DNA from: Phycisphaerae bacterium
GTDB lineage: Bacteria > Planctomycetota > Phycisphaerae > Phycisphaerales > UBA1924
Assembly (NCBI GenBank): GCA_022180725.1
Contig: BQMO01000001.1
Location: 297,470-361,469 of the forward strand
DNA: 64,000 nucleotides
Direction of reading: 5' to 3'
The position numbers and the translations under genes were made by a program. The notes beneath the pieces are model-generated. The model saw nothing but the letters and a program-made list of their open reading frames with translations, had not been told where the DNA came from and did no database searches. Of this stretch, positions 1 through 8,627 are shown in pieces (positions within the stretch are counted from its first letter, which is position 1; each line of letters begins with the position of its first letter).

Positions 1-366
1 GATGGCCTCTTCGAGCGCCTCGCTGCGCGAGAAGTTGATGATCGAGAAGTCCGCCTGGAGCCCCTGGCCGCTGGTCCCGTCGAGGACCTGCAGGCCGATG
101 ACGGCGTTGTTGAAGAAGGCGTTCTTGATGGCGGTGAAACCCGCGTCGGCGGTGTCCCAGACCATCTCGAACTCGACGCTCGCCTCCTTGAGCGTGCCGA
201 CGGTGGCGCGCCAGCCCGCGTTGGCGCGGGTGGTCACGTCGGCCTCGCCGGTCTCGAGGTTGAGCGTGACGTCCTTGACGTTGCCAAGCGCCGTCCACGA
301 GCCGCCGCCCGCCTGGCCGCCCACCTTGTGCTTGAGGACGGCCTCCATGCCCAGCTTGATCGCCAT
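1..366 (-). CDS. Phage A tail tube-like protein, 3' end cut by window edge
   Basis: The gene starts at ATG 366 (MAIKLGMEAV) behind a GGGAG Shine-Dalgarno and runs leftward off the window, so the stop is missing. A near-identical complete homologue of 142 aa at 50518-50946 in phage B shows that only about 20 codons are lost. No catalytic motif is visible. Size, lack of membrane segments, abundance of beta-prone sequence and position after the head-tail joining genes suggest the major tail tube subunit. That role is inferred from gene order, not from a recognised domain. Confidence 0.6.
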   Translation of the reverse strand, partial: MAIKLGMEAVLKHKVGGQAGGGSWTALGNVKDVTLNLETGEADVTTRANAGWRATVGTLKEASVEFEMVWDTADAGFTAIKNAFFNNAVIGLQVLDGTSGQGLQADFSIINFSRSEALEEAI

Positions 367-387
367 CGTCGTGCTCCCTGGTTCTTC

Positions 388-642
388 TCAGCCGCTGTGC
401 CCGATCACGTACACGCACTCGCCCGGCTTGCTCTTGACCTTGATCTGCGACAGGTCCACGCGCTCGAGGGCAAACTGCGACCCGGGCGCGATGGCCAGTT
501 CCTTCCCGTCCGTCCCCTGCACCGTCGCGTCCTGGCTGCTGGATGAGGGGACCACGAGCGTGAAGGTCGCCACCACGGATGTCGCCGACAGCGCGACGTA
601 GTCGCTGCCCAGGTCCACCTTGAGCGCGATGAAGTTCCTCAT
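388..642 (-). CDS. Small phage A protein, absent from phage B
   Basis: An 84-aa protein (MRNFIALKVD...) with alternating hydrophobic residues, a serine run near residue 34 and no membrane segment. It lies between the tail tube-like gene and the 143-aa tail-completion-like gene. In phage B these two genes are separated by only 3 bp, so this is a clean single-gene insertion or loss. Its strand, tight spacing and composition match the late operon. Function not recognised; a virion accessory or decoration protein is possible. Confidence 0.55.
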   Translation of the reverse strand: MRNFIALKVDLGSDYVALSATSVVATFTLVVPSSSSQDATVQGTDGKELAIAPGSQFALERVDLSQIKVKSKPGECVYVIGHSG

Positions 643-645
643 TGG

Positions 646-1077
646 CTACCTCCGCACCCGGTACGTGACGCTCAGGACGCTGGTGAAGACCCGGTGCTGC
701 TCGAGCGACTCGCTGGCCACCACCGGCTCATGGGCGATCCCCGCCCACGCGGCCTCGGGCGCGTCGGGCAGCCGTGTGAGCCGCAGTCGGTCGGCAATCT
801 CCTCGGCCAGATCGAGCAGCGCGTCGATCTCCGCCTGCTCGCTCTCGGGCGGCAACTTTTGCTGCACGCCCACGTCGACGACGCACTCGAACATGCTGCC
901 GTCGCGGCTCGCGGCGGAGATCGCCGTCGTGCGGGGCACGACCGAGACGCGCAGGTCCTTCAGGTCCTCGAGCGTGAACGCGGGCTGGTACATCCGCACG
1001 GCGTTCACGGGGCGCGAGTACGTCCCGGCGTTGATGTGCGCGGCGACGGCGGCGGCGATGGCGGCGATGGTGCTCAC
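646..1077 (-). CDS. Phage tail completion-like protein
   Basis: A 143-aa protein starting at GTG 1077, which overlaps the preceding stop as GTGA. The same arrangement occurs in phage B at 50950-51381, supporting the GTG start over upstream possibilities. It has an N-terminal helix (STIAAIAAAVAAHI), then a segment rich in charged residues (LEDLKDLRVSVVPR), and ends in VTYRVRR. Size, position just before the tail tube gene and the strand-rich C-terminus resemble minor tail or tail-terminator proteins of siphophages, but no specific family could be named with certainty. Confidence 0.55.
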   Translation of the reverse strand: MSTIAAIAAAVAAHINAGTYSRPVNAVRMYQPAFTLEDLKDLRVSVVPRTTAISAASRDGSMFECVVDVGVQQKLPPESEQAEIDALLDLAEEIADRLRLTRLPDAPEAAWAGIAHEPVVASESLEQHRVFTSVLSVTYRVRR

Positions 1078-1349
1078 TTCTCGCGCCCTCCCGAGCCGTT
1101 GAGCCGGCCCTCGAGGTACGACACCCGCCGCTCGATCGCCTGGTACTCGGTGCGCAGGCCGCGGGCCTCGACGATGAGTTCGTCCAGACGCTTCTCGACC
1201 TGCTGGAGCTTGGCGGTGACGACGCCCCACTGGATGGTGAGGGCCCCGGTCGCCAGGAGGATCGTCACGACGATCCCAGCCCACTGCACGCGCAGCGAGG
1301 CCTTCGCGCCGTTGCCGTTGTGTCCGTTGCTCGCGTGGGTGTCCGACAT
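1074..1349 (-). CDS. Small membrane protein with coiled coil
   Basis: A 91-aa protein. The start is ATG 1349, sharing one base with the preceding stop (TGATG); phage B has the same junction at 51641. An Asn/Gly-rich cytoplasmic stretch is followed by one transmembrane helix (about residues 22-44, AGIVVTILLATGALTIQWGVV) and a heptad-patterned coiled coil (QQVEKRLDELIVEARGLRTEYQ). The TM plus coiled-coil layout is reminiscent of small phage membrane proteins such as holin accessory or XhlA-like proteins, though the order is reversed relative to XhlA. Function is unproven. Confidence 0.6.
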   Translation of the reverse strand: MSDTHASNGHNGNGAKASLRVQWAGIVVTILLATGALTIQWGVVTAKLQQVEKRLDELIVEARGLRTEYQAIERRVSYLEGRLNGSGGREK

Positions 1350-1738
1350 CACGCCTCCGTGCAGACCAACTTCGTGTGCACCCGCATCACCCTGCGGTAC
1401 GGGTCGCTGTATCGCCAGGGTGGCTGCCCGCCGGGGGCGTTGACCTCGTACACCAGCACCTGTCCCCCCACGATGCCCACCTGCTCCCGCACCTGATCAC
1501 CTGCCCGCGGCCGGATCGGCCCCGAGCCGAGGTCCAGGTCCGCCGCCCGGATCAGGAAGTCCCGCGACTCGACGCGGTGGATGAGACCCGCCTCGTCGGC
1601 CTGCTCGAACTCGGTCTTCCCGACCGTGGCCTGGACCTGCGTCTCGTCCGAGCCCCGGCGGTAGGTGACGGGCCGCGTCAGGTGCTGGTGACGCTGAGCA
1701 TCGATGAACGCCGAGCCACGGTCGAGCAGGTCGCCCAC
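1349..1738 (-). CDS. Phage head-tail joining-like protein
   Basis: A 129-aa protein. Two GTG codons are possible (1747 and 1738). I chose 1738 because a GAGG Shine-Dalgarno lies 8 nt upstream of it, the other GTG would abut that GAGG, and the phage B homologue (51641-52021) begins MGDLL at this site. The N-terminal part contains a conserved RPVxYRRGxDExxVQATxGxTEFEQADEAG core, followed by a strand-rich domain ending VRVHTK. Position between the DUF2190 protein and the tail genes suggests a connector or adaptor; the family was not identified. Confidence 0.55.
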   Translation of the reverse strand: MGDLLDRGSAFIDAQRHQHLTRPVTYRRGSDETQVQATVGKTEFEQADEAGLIHRVESRDFLIRAADLDLGSGPIRPRAGDQVREQVGIVGGQVLVYEVNAPGGQPPWRYSDPYRRVMRVHTKLVCTEA

Positions 1739-1748
1739 GTCGTCCACC

Positions 1749-2096
1749 TCACTGCAGCAGGCGGACGCGGACGGTCGTGTCGGCGTCGACGGTGTTCCGC
1801 ACCGCCTTGCCGATGAGCTTGTTCGCGCCCGAGGCGGAGCTCTTGGTCGCGTTCTGCGCCCCGGCGTCCCAGTAGGCGTTGGTGCCCACGGGAATCGCGC
1901 TGCTCGCGCCGGTCGCCTTGGGGAAGTCGAACACGCCGCTGATCGCGAGCGAGCCCAGCTGCCCCGCCTTGAGCGGCGCCTGCGCGACGCCCACGAGCTC
2001 GCCCTGCACCACCACCGCGCCGACGAGCACGTCGGCACCCGGGGTGTAGTCGATCGCGTTGCCATCCTGTATGAACTTCGCCGGTCCCGATGCCAT
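1749..2096 (-). CDS. DUF2190 family capsid decoration protein
   Basis: A 115-aa protein starting at ATG 2096 with AAGGAG 8 nt upstream. The sequence shows the DUF2190 pattern: a Gly/Ala-rich beta domain with IDYTPGADV, VVVQGELVGVA, GSLAISGVFDFPK, a YWD motif and a C-terminal VRNTVDADTTVRVRL. Members are head decoration (cement) or capsid fibre proteins found directly downstream of major capsid genes, as here (the capsid gene ends at 2193). The phage B homologue is at 52043-52378. Confidence 0.85.
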   Translation of the reverse strand: MASGPAKFIQDGNAIDYTPGADVLVGAVVVQGELVGVAQAPLKAGQLGSLAISGVFDFPKATGASSAIPVGTNAYWDAGAQNATKSSASGANKLIGKAVRNTVDADTTVRVRLLQ

Positions 2097-2192
2097 GAGT
2101 CAGTCTCCTTGGGTCTACTCGCCCTCGCCGCCGATGGGTGTGCTGCCTCCGGGCTCCGCCGGGCCCTCGCCCGACGGTGGCCCCTCGCCCCC

Positions 2193-4187
2193 TCAGGCCT
2201 CGCCCTTGCTCTTGACCCCGCCGCGCGGGTCCTGGAGAGCGACGCCGAAGTCGTGGTACCCGCGCATCCGGACGCCGAGTTGGCTGAAGTCCGCGTCGGA
2301 GGTCTCGATGGTCGGGGCCTCTTGCCCGTTGAGGAACGCCATCTCGATGACGGGCAGGTCGCTCGGATCGGCGAGGAGGTACCACGACTTGGCCGAGTTG
2401 CCCGTGTAGAGGGCGTTGGACAGGTACCGGCTGACCTCGATGCGGAACTTGCCCTGGTGCGGGTTGGCGACGGGGAACTTGGTGTTCGCCGTCGTGTCCC
2501 GCATCTCCACGCTCTTGTAGAGCTGCGTGCCCACCGCCGAGAGCGCCGTGGGAACGAGCAGGATCGACGGCATCACGCCCGTGGGCTTGCCGTCGGAATC
2601 CACCAGGTCCATGAACGTGACCTCGCCCTTGGTGAGGCCGTCGATGCCCAGCGCCGTGTCCGCGCCCGAGATGAAGTTCTTGTTGCCGACGCTGAAGAAC
2701 GCGGCGTTGTTCATGAACGCCGTCCAGAAGACGTCGTTGATCTTGAGACCCGAGCCACGCCCGAGCTTGCGGGGGACCGTCGTGATCGCGCCGAGGTCGT
2801 CGTTGATGATGTCGCGGCGGTCGATCGCGAGCATCAGGCCGTAGGTGTCGGCCTTGTTGCTGTAGGTCTCCTCGCCGAGCGTGCCGTGCTTGAGCTCGCC
2901 GCCGGGAGCGACCTGTTCGTACTGGTCCTTGCCGACCAGGCGATAGCTCGTGACTGTCTTGAAGTCCGAGACGTTGCGCACGGCGCAGATGCTCCGCCAC
3001 ACACGCTCGACGCTGAAGAAGCCCTCGAGCAGGAACTTGTTGGCGACGTTGGAGAGGATGCCGCCGACGTCGATGATGGTCATCCCCGCCTCGATGCCCC
3101 GCCCGAAGGCGGCCTCGAGCACGCGGCGGCTGTCGCGGAACGTCCGGCCCGTGTAGCCGTTGGCGATGGCGGCCTCGATGAGCAGTTCTTGCAGGCCCAG
3201 CCCGCTCTGGAAGCGCTTCGCCGCGACCTCCATCGCTTGGGCCGAGCAGACCTTGTCGAGCCCTTCGAACTTGGCGCTCTGGAAGCACGCGGCCTCCAGG
3301 ACCTCGCTGGTGATGTTCGTGTCGGGCGCATGGATCGCCGGCGCCTTGGGGCGGCTGGCGCGAAGCACTTCGAGCTCCGTGCGCGTCGCGTCCCAGCCGT
3401 CGCGGATCGCCTGCGCCTCGATGTCCAGGTGCTTGCCGGCGCAGATCTTCCGGACGGCCGCGATGCGGCTGGTCTCGGCGAGTGCCTCGGCGCGGAGCAC
3501 TGCAACGCTCCGGCTCTGATCGACGTCGTCGCCGGTCGGGCCGCCGCCATCACCGCCACCCGCGCCCTGGTGGGCGGCGATGGAGGCGCTGGTGCGCCCG
3601 TCGGCCCCGAGGTCGACGAAGCTGATCTCGCCGAGCGTCGCCTTGCGGACAACGTTGATCGGGCCGCTGAACTCCAGCCCGTTCACGATCGCCTTCTGCG
3701 ACTCGCGGATGAACTCGAACTCCTCGACGCTTGCTCCCACCGAGGCCTGCCAGGGGAACCCGTTCCGCGAGGACGCGACCACCTCGCGGGCGGTCGCCGT
3801 GTCGCGCGAGATCACGCCGGTGGCCACGAGCTGCCCGCCCTCGACCCGGATGGCGTCCGTGTGCCCGACACCCGCGGCCGGATCATGGGCAAACCGGATC
3901 GGCCGGTTCTGCGAGGGCACCGAGAGCCCCGCGAGGTCGAGCACGACCGGGTGACGCCACCCGGCGACGCGCATCGCCCCGCCCGTGTACGCCAGCATCT
4001 TGAAGCGCGGGAGCGCCTTCTCACCCTCTGTCCCGCCTGCGCTGGCGGCGATGGCGGTAATCTCCGCCGTGCCGGTCAGCGTCAGCGGAGACGTGCCCGC
4101 GGGTGCGGGGTGGGTGGCGGCGGCCTCAAGCCACAGAAGCTTCGGAGCGACTCGTGTCTTGGGCGCGGTCGGAGTCTTCGTTGCCAT
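2193..4187 (-). CDS. Prohead protease / major capsid protein fusion
   Basis: A 664-aa protein. ATG 4187 is preferred to ATG 4196 because AAGAGG lies 9 nt upstream of 4187 but directly abuts 4196. The N-terminal third (about residues 45-220) looks like a caudoviral maturation protease: RPIRFAHDPAAGVGH with candidate catalytic His, then PWQASVGAS with candidate Ser, ending SFVDLGADG. The rest is a capsid fold with NGYTGRTFRD, ISNVANKFLLEGFFSVE and DIINDDLGAI. The protease presumably cleaves itself from the capsid subunit during head assembly. Its first 62 bases overlap the portal gene. Confidence 0.88.
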   Translation of the reverse strand: MATKTPTAPKTRVAPKLLWLEAAATHPAPAGTSPLTLTGTAEITAIAASAGGTEGEKALPRFKMLAYTGGAMRVAGWRHPVVLDLAGLSVPSQNRPIRFAHDPAAGVGHTDAIRVEGGQLVATGVISRDTATAREVVASSRNGFPWQASVGASVEEFEFIRESQKAIVNGLEFSGPINVVRKATLGEISFVDLGADGRTSASIAAHQGAGGGDGGGPTGDDVDQSRSVAVLRAEALAETSRIAAVRKICAGKHLDIEAQAIRDGWDATRTELEVLRASRPKAPAIHAPDTNITSEVLEAACFQSAKFEGLDKVCSAQAMEVAAKRFQSGLGLQELLIEAAIANGYTGRTFRDSRRVLEAAFGRGIEAGMTIIDVGGILSNVANKFLLEGFFSVERVWRSICAVRNVSDFKTVTSYRLVGKDQYEQVAPGGELKHGTLGEETYSNKADTYGLMLAIDRRDIINDDLGAITTVPRKLGRGSGLKINDVFWTAFMNNAAFFSVGNKNFISGADTALGIDGLTKGEVTFMDLVDSDGKPTGVMPSILLVPTALSAVGTQLYKSVEMRDTTANTKFPVANPHQGKFRIEVSRYLSNALYTGNSAKSWYLLADPSDLPVIEMAFLNGQEAPTIETSDADFSQLGVRMRGYHDFGVALQDPRGGVKSKGEA

Positions 4188-5682
4188 CGGTGTCATCCTC
4201 TTGAGGTGCGGGCGTTTCGCCCGTCGGGGCCGGGGAAGGGGGCGTGAGTCCGAGTTCGTCCATGAGCGCCCGTTCCTTGGCGCGCTGGTAGAGCTCTTGC
4301 TCCCAGTCGCGTCCCTGGCGGGCGTACTCGGCGGCGAGGGTCGTTGTGTGGTTGGCCAGGCGCGTGGCCTGGGCGGTCGCTTCCTTGGCGGGATCGACGT
4401 GCTCGACGCCATCCCAGAACCACGCGTGCGTGGGCAGGAGCGCGCCGCGCTGCCGCATCGATTGCGGGAGCAACCCTTCGACCAGCACGGCCTCGTTGAG
4501 CCAGGCGGTGAGAATGCGGTCGAGCACGGCGAGCTGCAAGTGGTGCTGATCGACCCGCAGGCTCTTGAAGTACACCTGGTGGTCCAGGCGGCCGCTCGCG
4601 TAGTTGTAACCGGAGGAGTTCCCCGCCGCGACGTTGAACGGCATGTTCAGGCAGCGGGCGATCTCGTTGAGGATCTCGCGCTTGAACTCTCCGAACGTGG
4701 TGGTGGGCTGCTCAGCGTGAACTTGTCCGAGCTTCCAGCCGCCGGGAAGTACCGTCGCCAGCCGCTGCTCGAGCTCGACCTCGTCCATCGGCTCGAGCGG
4801 ATCGGCCTCGCCGTTGGGTGGGGCATCGGTGTAGATGACGGCGGCGAAGTTGGCAGCCGTCTCGGCGGCCGCGATGGTCGCCAGCGTGTACCGGCGGAGC
4901 TGCGCGAACAGCGGGAGCGCGGGCGTGATGTCGGGGATGCCGCGCAACTGTCCAGGCCGATCGGCGCGGAAGTAGTGCACGATGGCTGATGCGGCGAACG
5001 TGTCGTAAGCGCTGAGGTCGTCGATGGGGGCGCGGAGAAGGCCGCTGTCGCCCGGATGCCGCTTCAGCACCCGGTACGCGGAGGGATTGCCCCACTGGTC
5101 GAGCACGATGCCGTCGATTTCGTCGGTGCGCCCACGCCGTAGGAGCGGAGTGCAGACCTGGTCCGCCTCGATGAGCTTGAGGTCCAGCGATACGGGCGAC
5201 CCCCACGACTCGAACGCGGGGTTGTTGACGAGGAGCGCGAACGCCTCGCCGCTCTCGGCCCGGGCCAGCCGCATCGTCCGTAGCTTGCCCGCCAGGTCCA
5301 CCGCCCGGGACCACTGCTCGAATGCGTCCTCGATGCGGGCGTTGGCATCCGCATCGTCCGTGAGCATCTGTAGCCGCGGGCCGGTGCCGATGGTGTCGTT
5401 GGCGAGCGTGAGGACGATGCCCTTGGCGTAGGAGTTGTTGGCGACTTCGTAGCGGGCCCGGTTGCGGAGGATGCGCCGCACCTCGGGATTAACCGCGGCG
5501 TTCGGTGAGAGGCCGTCCGCGTTCGCCCAGTGCTTGCGGTTGTCGGGGGTGGTCTGCGCCGAGTCGAATTTGGCCACCACGAACCGTCGCGGGCGACCGC
5601 CGCGCGGAGCGTCCGTGCTCCGCTCGGCGGGGCCGGGGGGGCGGCCGTTTCGAATCAGCAGGTTGGCGATGGTCTTGAGCAT
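4126..5682 (-). CDS. Phage portal protein (lambda family)
   Basis: A 518-aa portal protein of the lambda gpB type; it forms the dodecameric ring at the head vertex through which DNA is packaged. Recognisable segments are NRARYEVANNSYAKGIVLT, TIGTGPRLQML, the ESGEAFALLV strand and the LNMPFNVAAGNSSGYNYASGR region near residue 350. It ends in an acidic, charged low-complexity tail (EDDTDGNEDSDRAQDT) that overlaps the following protease-capsid gene by 62 bp, compared with 11 bp in phage B. It directly follows the 68-aa gene. Confidence 0.93.
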   Translation of the reverse strand: MLKTIANLLIRNGRPPGPAERSTDAPRGGRPRRFVVAKFDSAQTTPDNRKHWANADGLSPNAAVNPEVRRILRNRARYEVANNSYAKGIVLTLANDTIGTGPRLQMLTDDADANARIEDAFEQWSRAVDLAGKLRTMRLARAESGEAFALLVNNPAFESWGSPVSLDLKLIEADQVCTPLLRRGRTDEIDGIVLDQWGNPSAYRVLKRHPGDSGLLRAPIDDLSAYDTFAASAIVHYFRADRPGQLRGIPDITPALPLFAQLRRYTLATIAAAETAANFAAVIYTDAPPNGEADPLEPMDEVELEQRLATVLPGGWKLGQVHAEQPTTTFGEFKREILNEIARCLNMPFNVAAGNSSGYNYASGRLDHQVYFKSLRVDQHHLQLAVLDRILTAWLNEAVLVEGLLPQSMRQRGALLPTHAWFWDGVEHVDPAKEATAQATRLANHTTTLAAEYARQGRDWEQELYQRAKERALMDELGLTPPSPAPTGETPAPQEDDTDGNEDSDRAQDTSRSEASVA

Positions 5683-5691
5683 GTGTGCCGT

Positions 5692-5898
5692 TCAGACGGA
5701 GCCGGGCGGAACGATCTTGGCGAACTTGATGCCGAGGCCGGGCTTCCTCGCGGCGTCCTTGGACGCGAGGTAGCGGTCGGCCTCGATCTGGTCCTTCAGC
5801 GGGTGCTGCTCGACGGACTGACCGTCCACCGACGCCTTTGCGGGCTGCGACGCGTTGTCGCGGATGGCCTGGTCAAGATCCAAAGTCGTATCGAGCAT
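5692..5898 (-). CDS. gpW-like small head-tail joining protein (positional)
   Basis: A 68-aa protein between terminase/zinc ribbon and portal, the place where lambda carries gene W (also 68 aa). The core ASVDGQSVEQHPLKDQIEADRYLASKDAARKPGLG is identical in phage B (56029-56235), while the first ten residues differ, so the conserved part is under strong constraint. A beta-hairpin then helix pattern fits gpW-like folds, but the residues do not match lambda gpW, so the assignment rests on size and position. Confidence 0.6.
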   Translation of the reverse strand: MLDTTLDLDQAIRDNASQPAKASVDGQSVEQHPLKDQIEADRYLASKDAARKPGLGIKFAKIVPPGSV

Positions 5899-5944
5899 CG
5901 CTGCGCTTCCTTACTCCGGGCCGGGGGTTCCGAGAGGCGATGCC

Positions 5945-5985
5945 AAAAAGCACAACGCCGCACAGGGGTGCAGCCCTGCACGGCG
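5945..5985 (-). terminator. Intrinsic terminator after the terminase operon
   Basis: On the minus strand a stem (CGCCG/CGGCG plus CAGGG/CCCTG, 5956-5985) with a 6-nt loop is followed by TTGTG and then five T residues (5949-5945). It lies downstream of the zinc-ribbon gene and upstream of the 68-aa gene, so packaging and structural genes may be separate transcripts in phage A. The stem has a mismatched pair and the T run is offset. Confidence 0.5.
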
Positions 5986-6150
5986 CATCGCTTGCTTGGC
6001 TTGGCGGTGCTCGGGGATCAGCCGCTCACCGTTCGCCTCCGGGAACCTCCGGCCAGGATGTCTACAGCACGTTGTACGCCGCGATGAGCCTGATGTCTCG
6101 CCTCCTCGCATCCTCCATAGCAGATGGTTACGCATATGGAACCGGTGCGT

Positions 6151-6336
6151 CTAACCGATCACTCGTTCCGTCGTGATGACGCCTTTTCCGCAGTTGCGGC
6201 ACTCACGGCGACGTACGAGCCGACCACCTGGCCTAGCGCGAGTGTAAATCACTCGCCAGTGTGCACAGCCACACTTGGGACAACGCAGCCCTCGCTGGTC
6301 ATCAGGCTTCTGGGCAACCACATCCATGTACTTCAT
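6151..6336 (-). CDS. Small zinc-ribbon protein
   Basis: A 61-aa protein starting at ATG 6336 with GGAGGA 7 nt upstream; the start overlaps the terminase stop as ATGA. It carries CPKCGC near residue 19 and CRNCG near residue 47, a four-cysteine zinc ribbon with an RRREC signature like the N-terminus of NrdR. No ATP-cone follows, so it is not NrdR itself. Being translationally coupled to terminase in both phages suggests a role in packaging or late transcription. Function inferred only. Confidence 0.7.
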   Translation of the reverse strand: MKYMDVVAQKPDDQRGLRCPKCGCAHWRVIYTRARPGGRLVRRRECRNCGKGVITTERVIG

Positions 6337-8627
6337 AATCTGCTCCTCCGCAGATTGGACAGTCGGAGCCGTCGGCGCGGCGTGGCCTCGGTGTCCGTTC
6401 CGAATAGCACCGCTCCATGCATCGACGCCGCGACCGCCGCGCCGACCAGGCAGTCGAGCCAGTGGTTGTCGAGACCCTCGACGCGCAGCCTCCACTCGTC
6501 CACCGTCCGGCCGCGTCCCTCGGTCTTGACCCGGTACTCGCTGGTCAGGTGCTCGGCGATGAGCCGGTGCGCCTCGGGCTTGCTGCCGTAGAGCGACAGG
6601 CAGCCCGGGTCGCCCATCGGGACGGCGAGCCGGGCATGAATGAACGACTTCCAGTAGTTGGTGTCAAAGACCACGTGCCGCACGGCGCGCTTGCCGGTGA
6701 CGACTGGGACGCGCCAGTTCAGGCCGATCCGCTCGCCGCGCTTGCGTTTGTAATCTGAGAACGGGATGCTCGACGCACCGACGTACCGCCCGTGGCTGGG
6801 CATGAGCACGCCCGCGTGCGGACTCTGGCGGCAGAACTGATAGATCACATCCGTGGACGAACCCCAGTTCGCGTCGATCAGGCAGCGATCAACTCGCACC
6901 ATCGCACCGTCATCGCGCCGCCACTCGCGTGCGACGGTCGCGCCGATCAACCGCTCCAGCCCGGCGTAGATCGCCCCCTCGACGCCGGCCCGGGGAGCTG
7001 CCATCGCCAGCGTCCGCCGCATATCACGCAGCGTGAAGTATCCGCCAGGTGCCTTCTGGTCCGGCTCGGTGCCATAGTCGATGACGTAGCCGGTGAAGTC
7101 GTCTTCCCACGCGGCCACCAGGTAGAACAGCGCCTTGCCCTGCACGTCCACGAACATCGTGAGCCGCGTACAGCCGATCGGCACCTCGGCGCGGGCCTGC
7201 CCATTGACTTTGGCCGCGATCTGGTCGGCGCTGAGCAGGTCGTCCGTCGCCTGCACCTCCGGCAGCGGCTCGTTCTGGTACTCCGCGAAGAACGCCGCCT
7301 CGTTCTGGAGTTTCAGGTTCATCGCGTGCTGCAGCGCCGAGAGTTCATCGTGGTTGAATCGCTCCGGCCACGCGACGGCCGCGCCCTCGTCCATCGCCGC
7401 CTGGTGCTGCTTGTAGAACTCCGTGGCTGCCTTGATGCCCCGGTCGCTGCGCAGCCCCTCGGCCCGGATCTCCGCGTACCGCTGCCAGAGCGCCTCCCGC
7501 GCGGGGAAGGTGTAGACCATTTTCGTCCGCTCGCCCTGCCACTGCGGGTGCTTGTCGCGGTCGAGGATGCGATCGGCCAGGTCGTCGGGGCGAACCACCG
7601 TCAGCGTCATCAGCCCCGCGATCTTCTTCCCCGGCCCAGCCAGGCCCAGGATCGCACCGGCGAGGATGCGCTCCCGGTTGGCGCACTGTGAGGGGGAGCG
7701 GGCGCTCTCGTCGGTCTGCGGATCGTCGATGAGCACCAGCGAGGGGCGGACGCTCACGCCATCGACGCGCTTGTGCTTCATGCCGCGGATGCGGCCGGTG
7801 ATCCCGGCGACGCGGATGATGGACCCCGACGCCGCGGAGCCGGGCATGGTGGGCAGCACGATCTCACGGGCCGTCCAGCCGATGTGCGTCTGCTTGCCCT
7901 GGAAGAGCTGCCCCGAGGCCCGCTGGTGGATGCCTTCGAGGGAGCGGATCGGATGGCAGACCTCAGGGAAGTCGGCCCCGAGGACCTCGCTGTTCTCCAG
8001 CTCGGCCTTGATCGACTCGAGCATTCCCGCCGAGTGCTCTTCGTCCGAGCCGACGAGCGCCACAAACTCGCGATGGCCGTACACGAGCGCCCAGAGGCAC
8101 GCGACCTCGCACAGGCTGGTCTTGCCGCTGCCACGCGGCATTGCCATCGCAAACAGCCCGCCCTCCAGCACCGCCTGCTCAATCTTGGCGATGACCTTGA
8201 GATGGTCGTCCGACCACTTCAGGTGGAACGTCTGCGGGAAGTACGCCTCGCAGAAGTACCGGAAGTCCCGGGCAGCCCGCTGCCTCCGCGCGGGGTCGGC
8301 GACGTCGGGCAGGTCGCCGATGTCCCGCCCCGAGAGCGAGAGCATGGCGTTGCGCTCCCGCGCCCGCTCCTTCATTGCCTCATAGCCGGTGAGCCCGACC
8401 GGCTCGTCGGCCGCCGCCGCGATCGCCTCGTGTCGCGTCGTTACCAGCCACGCGACGTAGCGGAACAAGTCAACCTTGCCCGCGTCGCCGTCAGCCGCGA
8501 CGCGGAAACCTGCGCGCGTGCGATGACGGTGGAGCTGCCGCTCGCTGATGACCTCGCCCAGCGGTGTGCTGTTCAGCAACCGCGCGAGTTCGCCGGGCCT
8601 GAGTTGGCGCGGGTCAATTGCCACCAC
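6333..8627 (-). CDS. Terminase large subunit with N-terminal HTH
   Basis: A 764-aa DNA-packaging ATPase/nuclease. Residues 10-60 form a helix-turn-helix-like region resembling small terminase DNA-binding domains. Walker A (PRGSGKTS) lies at about 164-171 and Walker B (SLVLIDDP) at about 296-303. The C-terminal half has FVDVQGKALFYLVAAWEDD, the first acidic residue of an RNase H-like nuclease. Two adjacent GTG codons (8627, 8624) follow GGAGG; the second has better spacing. The phage B copy (56522-58819) is highly similar. The upstream 89-aa HTH gene overlaps by 14 bp. Confidence 0.92.
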   Translation of the reverse strand: MVAIDPRQLRPGELARLLNSTPLGEVISERQLHRHRTRAGFRVAADGDAGKVDLFRYVAWLVTTRHEAIAAAADEPVGLTGYEAMKERARERNAMLSLSGRDIGDLPDVADPARRQRAARDFRYFCEAYFPQTFHLKWSDDHLKVIAKIEQAVLEGGLFAMAMPRGSGKTSLCEVACLWALVYGHREFVALVGSDEEHSAGMLESIKAELENSEVLGADFPEVCHPIRSLEGIHQRASGQLFQGKQTHIGWTAREIVLPTMPGSAASGSIIRVAGITGRIRGMKHKRVDGVSVRPSLVLIDDPQTDESARSPSQCANRERILAGAILGLAGPGKKIAGLMTLTVVRPDDLADRILDRDKHPQWQGERTKMVYTFPAREALWQRYAEIRAEGLRSDRGIKAATEFYKQHQAAMDEGAAVAWPERFNHDELSALQHAMNLKLQNEAAFFAEYQNEPLPEVQATDDLLSADQIAAKVNGQARAEVPIGCTRLTMFVDVQGKALFYLVAAWEDDFTGYVIDYGTEPDQKAPGGYFTLRDMRRTLAMAAPRAGVEGAIYAGLERLIGATVAREWRRDDGAMVRVDRCLIDANWGSSTDVIYQFCRQSPHAGVLMPSHGRYVGASSIPFSDYKRKRGERIGLNWRVPVVTGKRAVRHVVFDTNYWKSFIHARLAVPMGDPGCLSLYGSKPEAHRLIAEHLTSEYRVKTEGRGRTVDEWRLRVEGLDNHWLDCLVGAAVAASMHGAVLFGTDTEATPRRRLRLSNLRRSRL

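Noticed and set aside
1704..4247. Long plus-strand open frame of 847 codons opposite the capsid gene
   Set aside because: It is the mirror of a recognised protease/capsid gene in very G+C-rich DNA; the amino-acid content is Arg/Leu/Val/Asp biased without domains. The same artefact occurs at 52520-54556.
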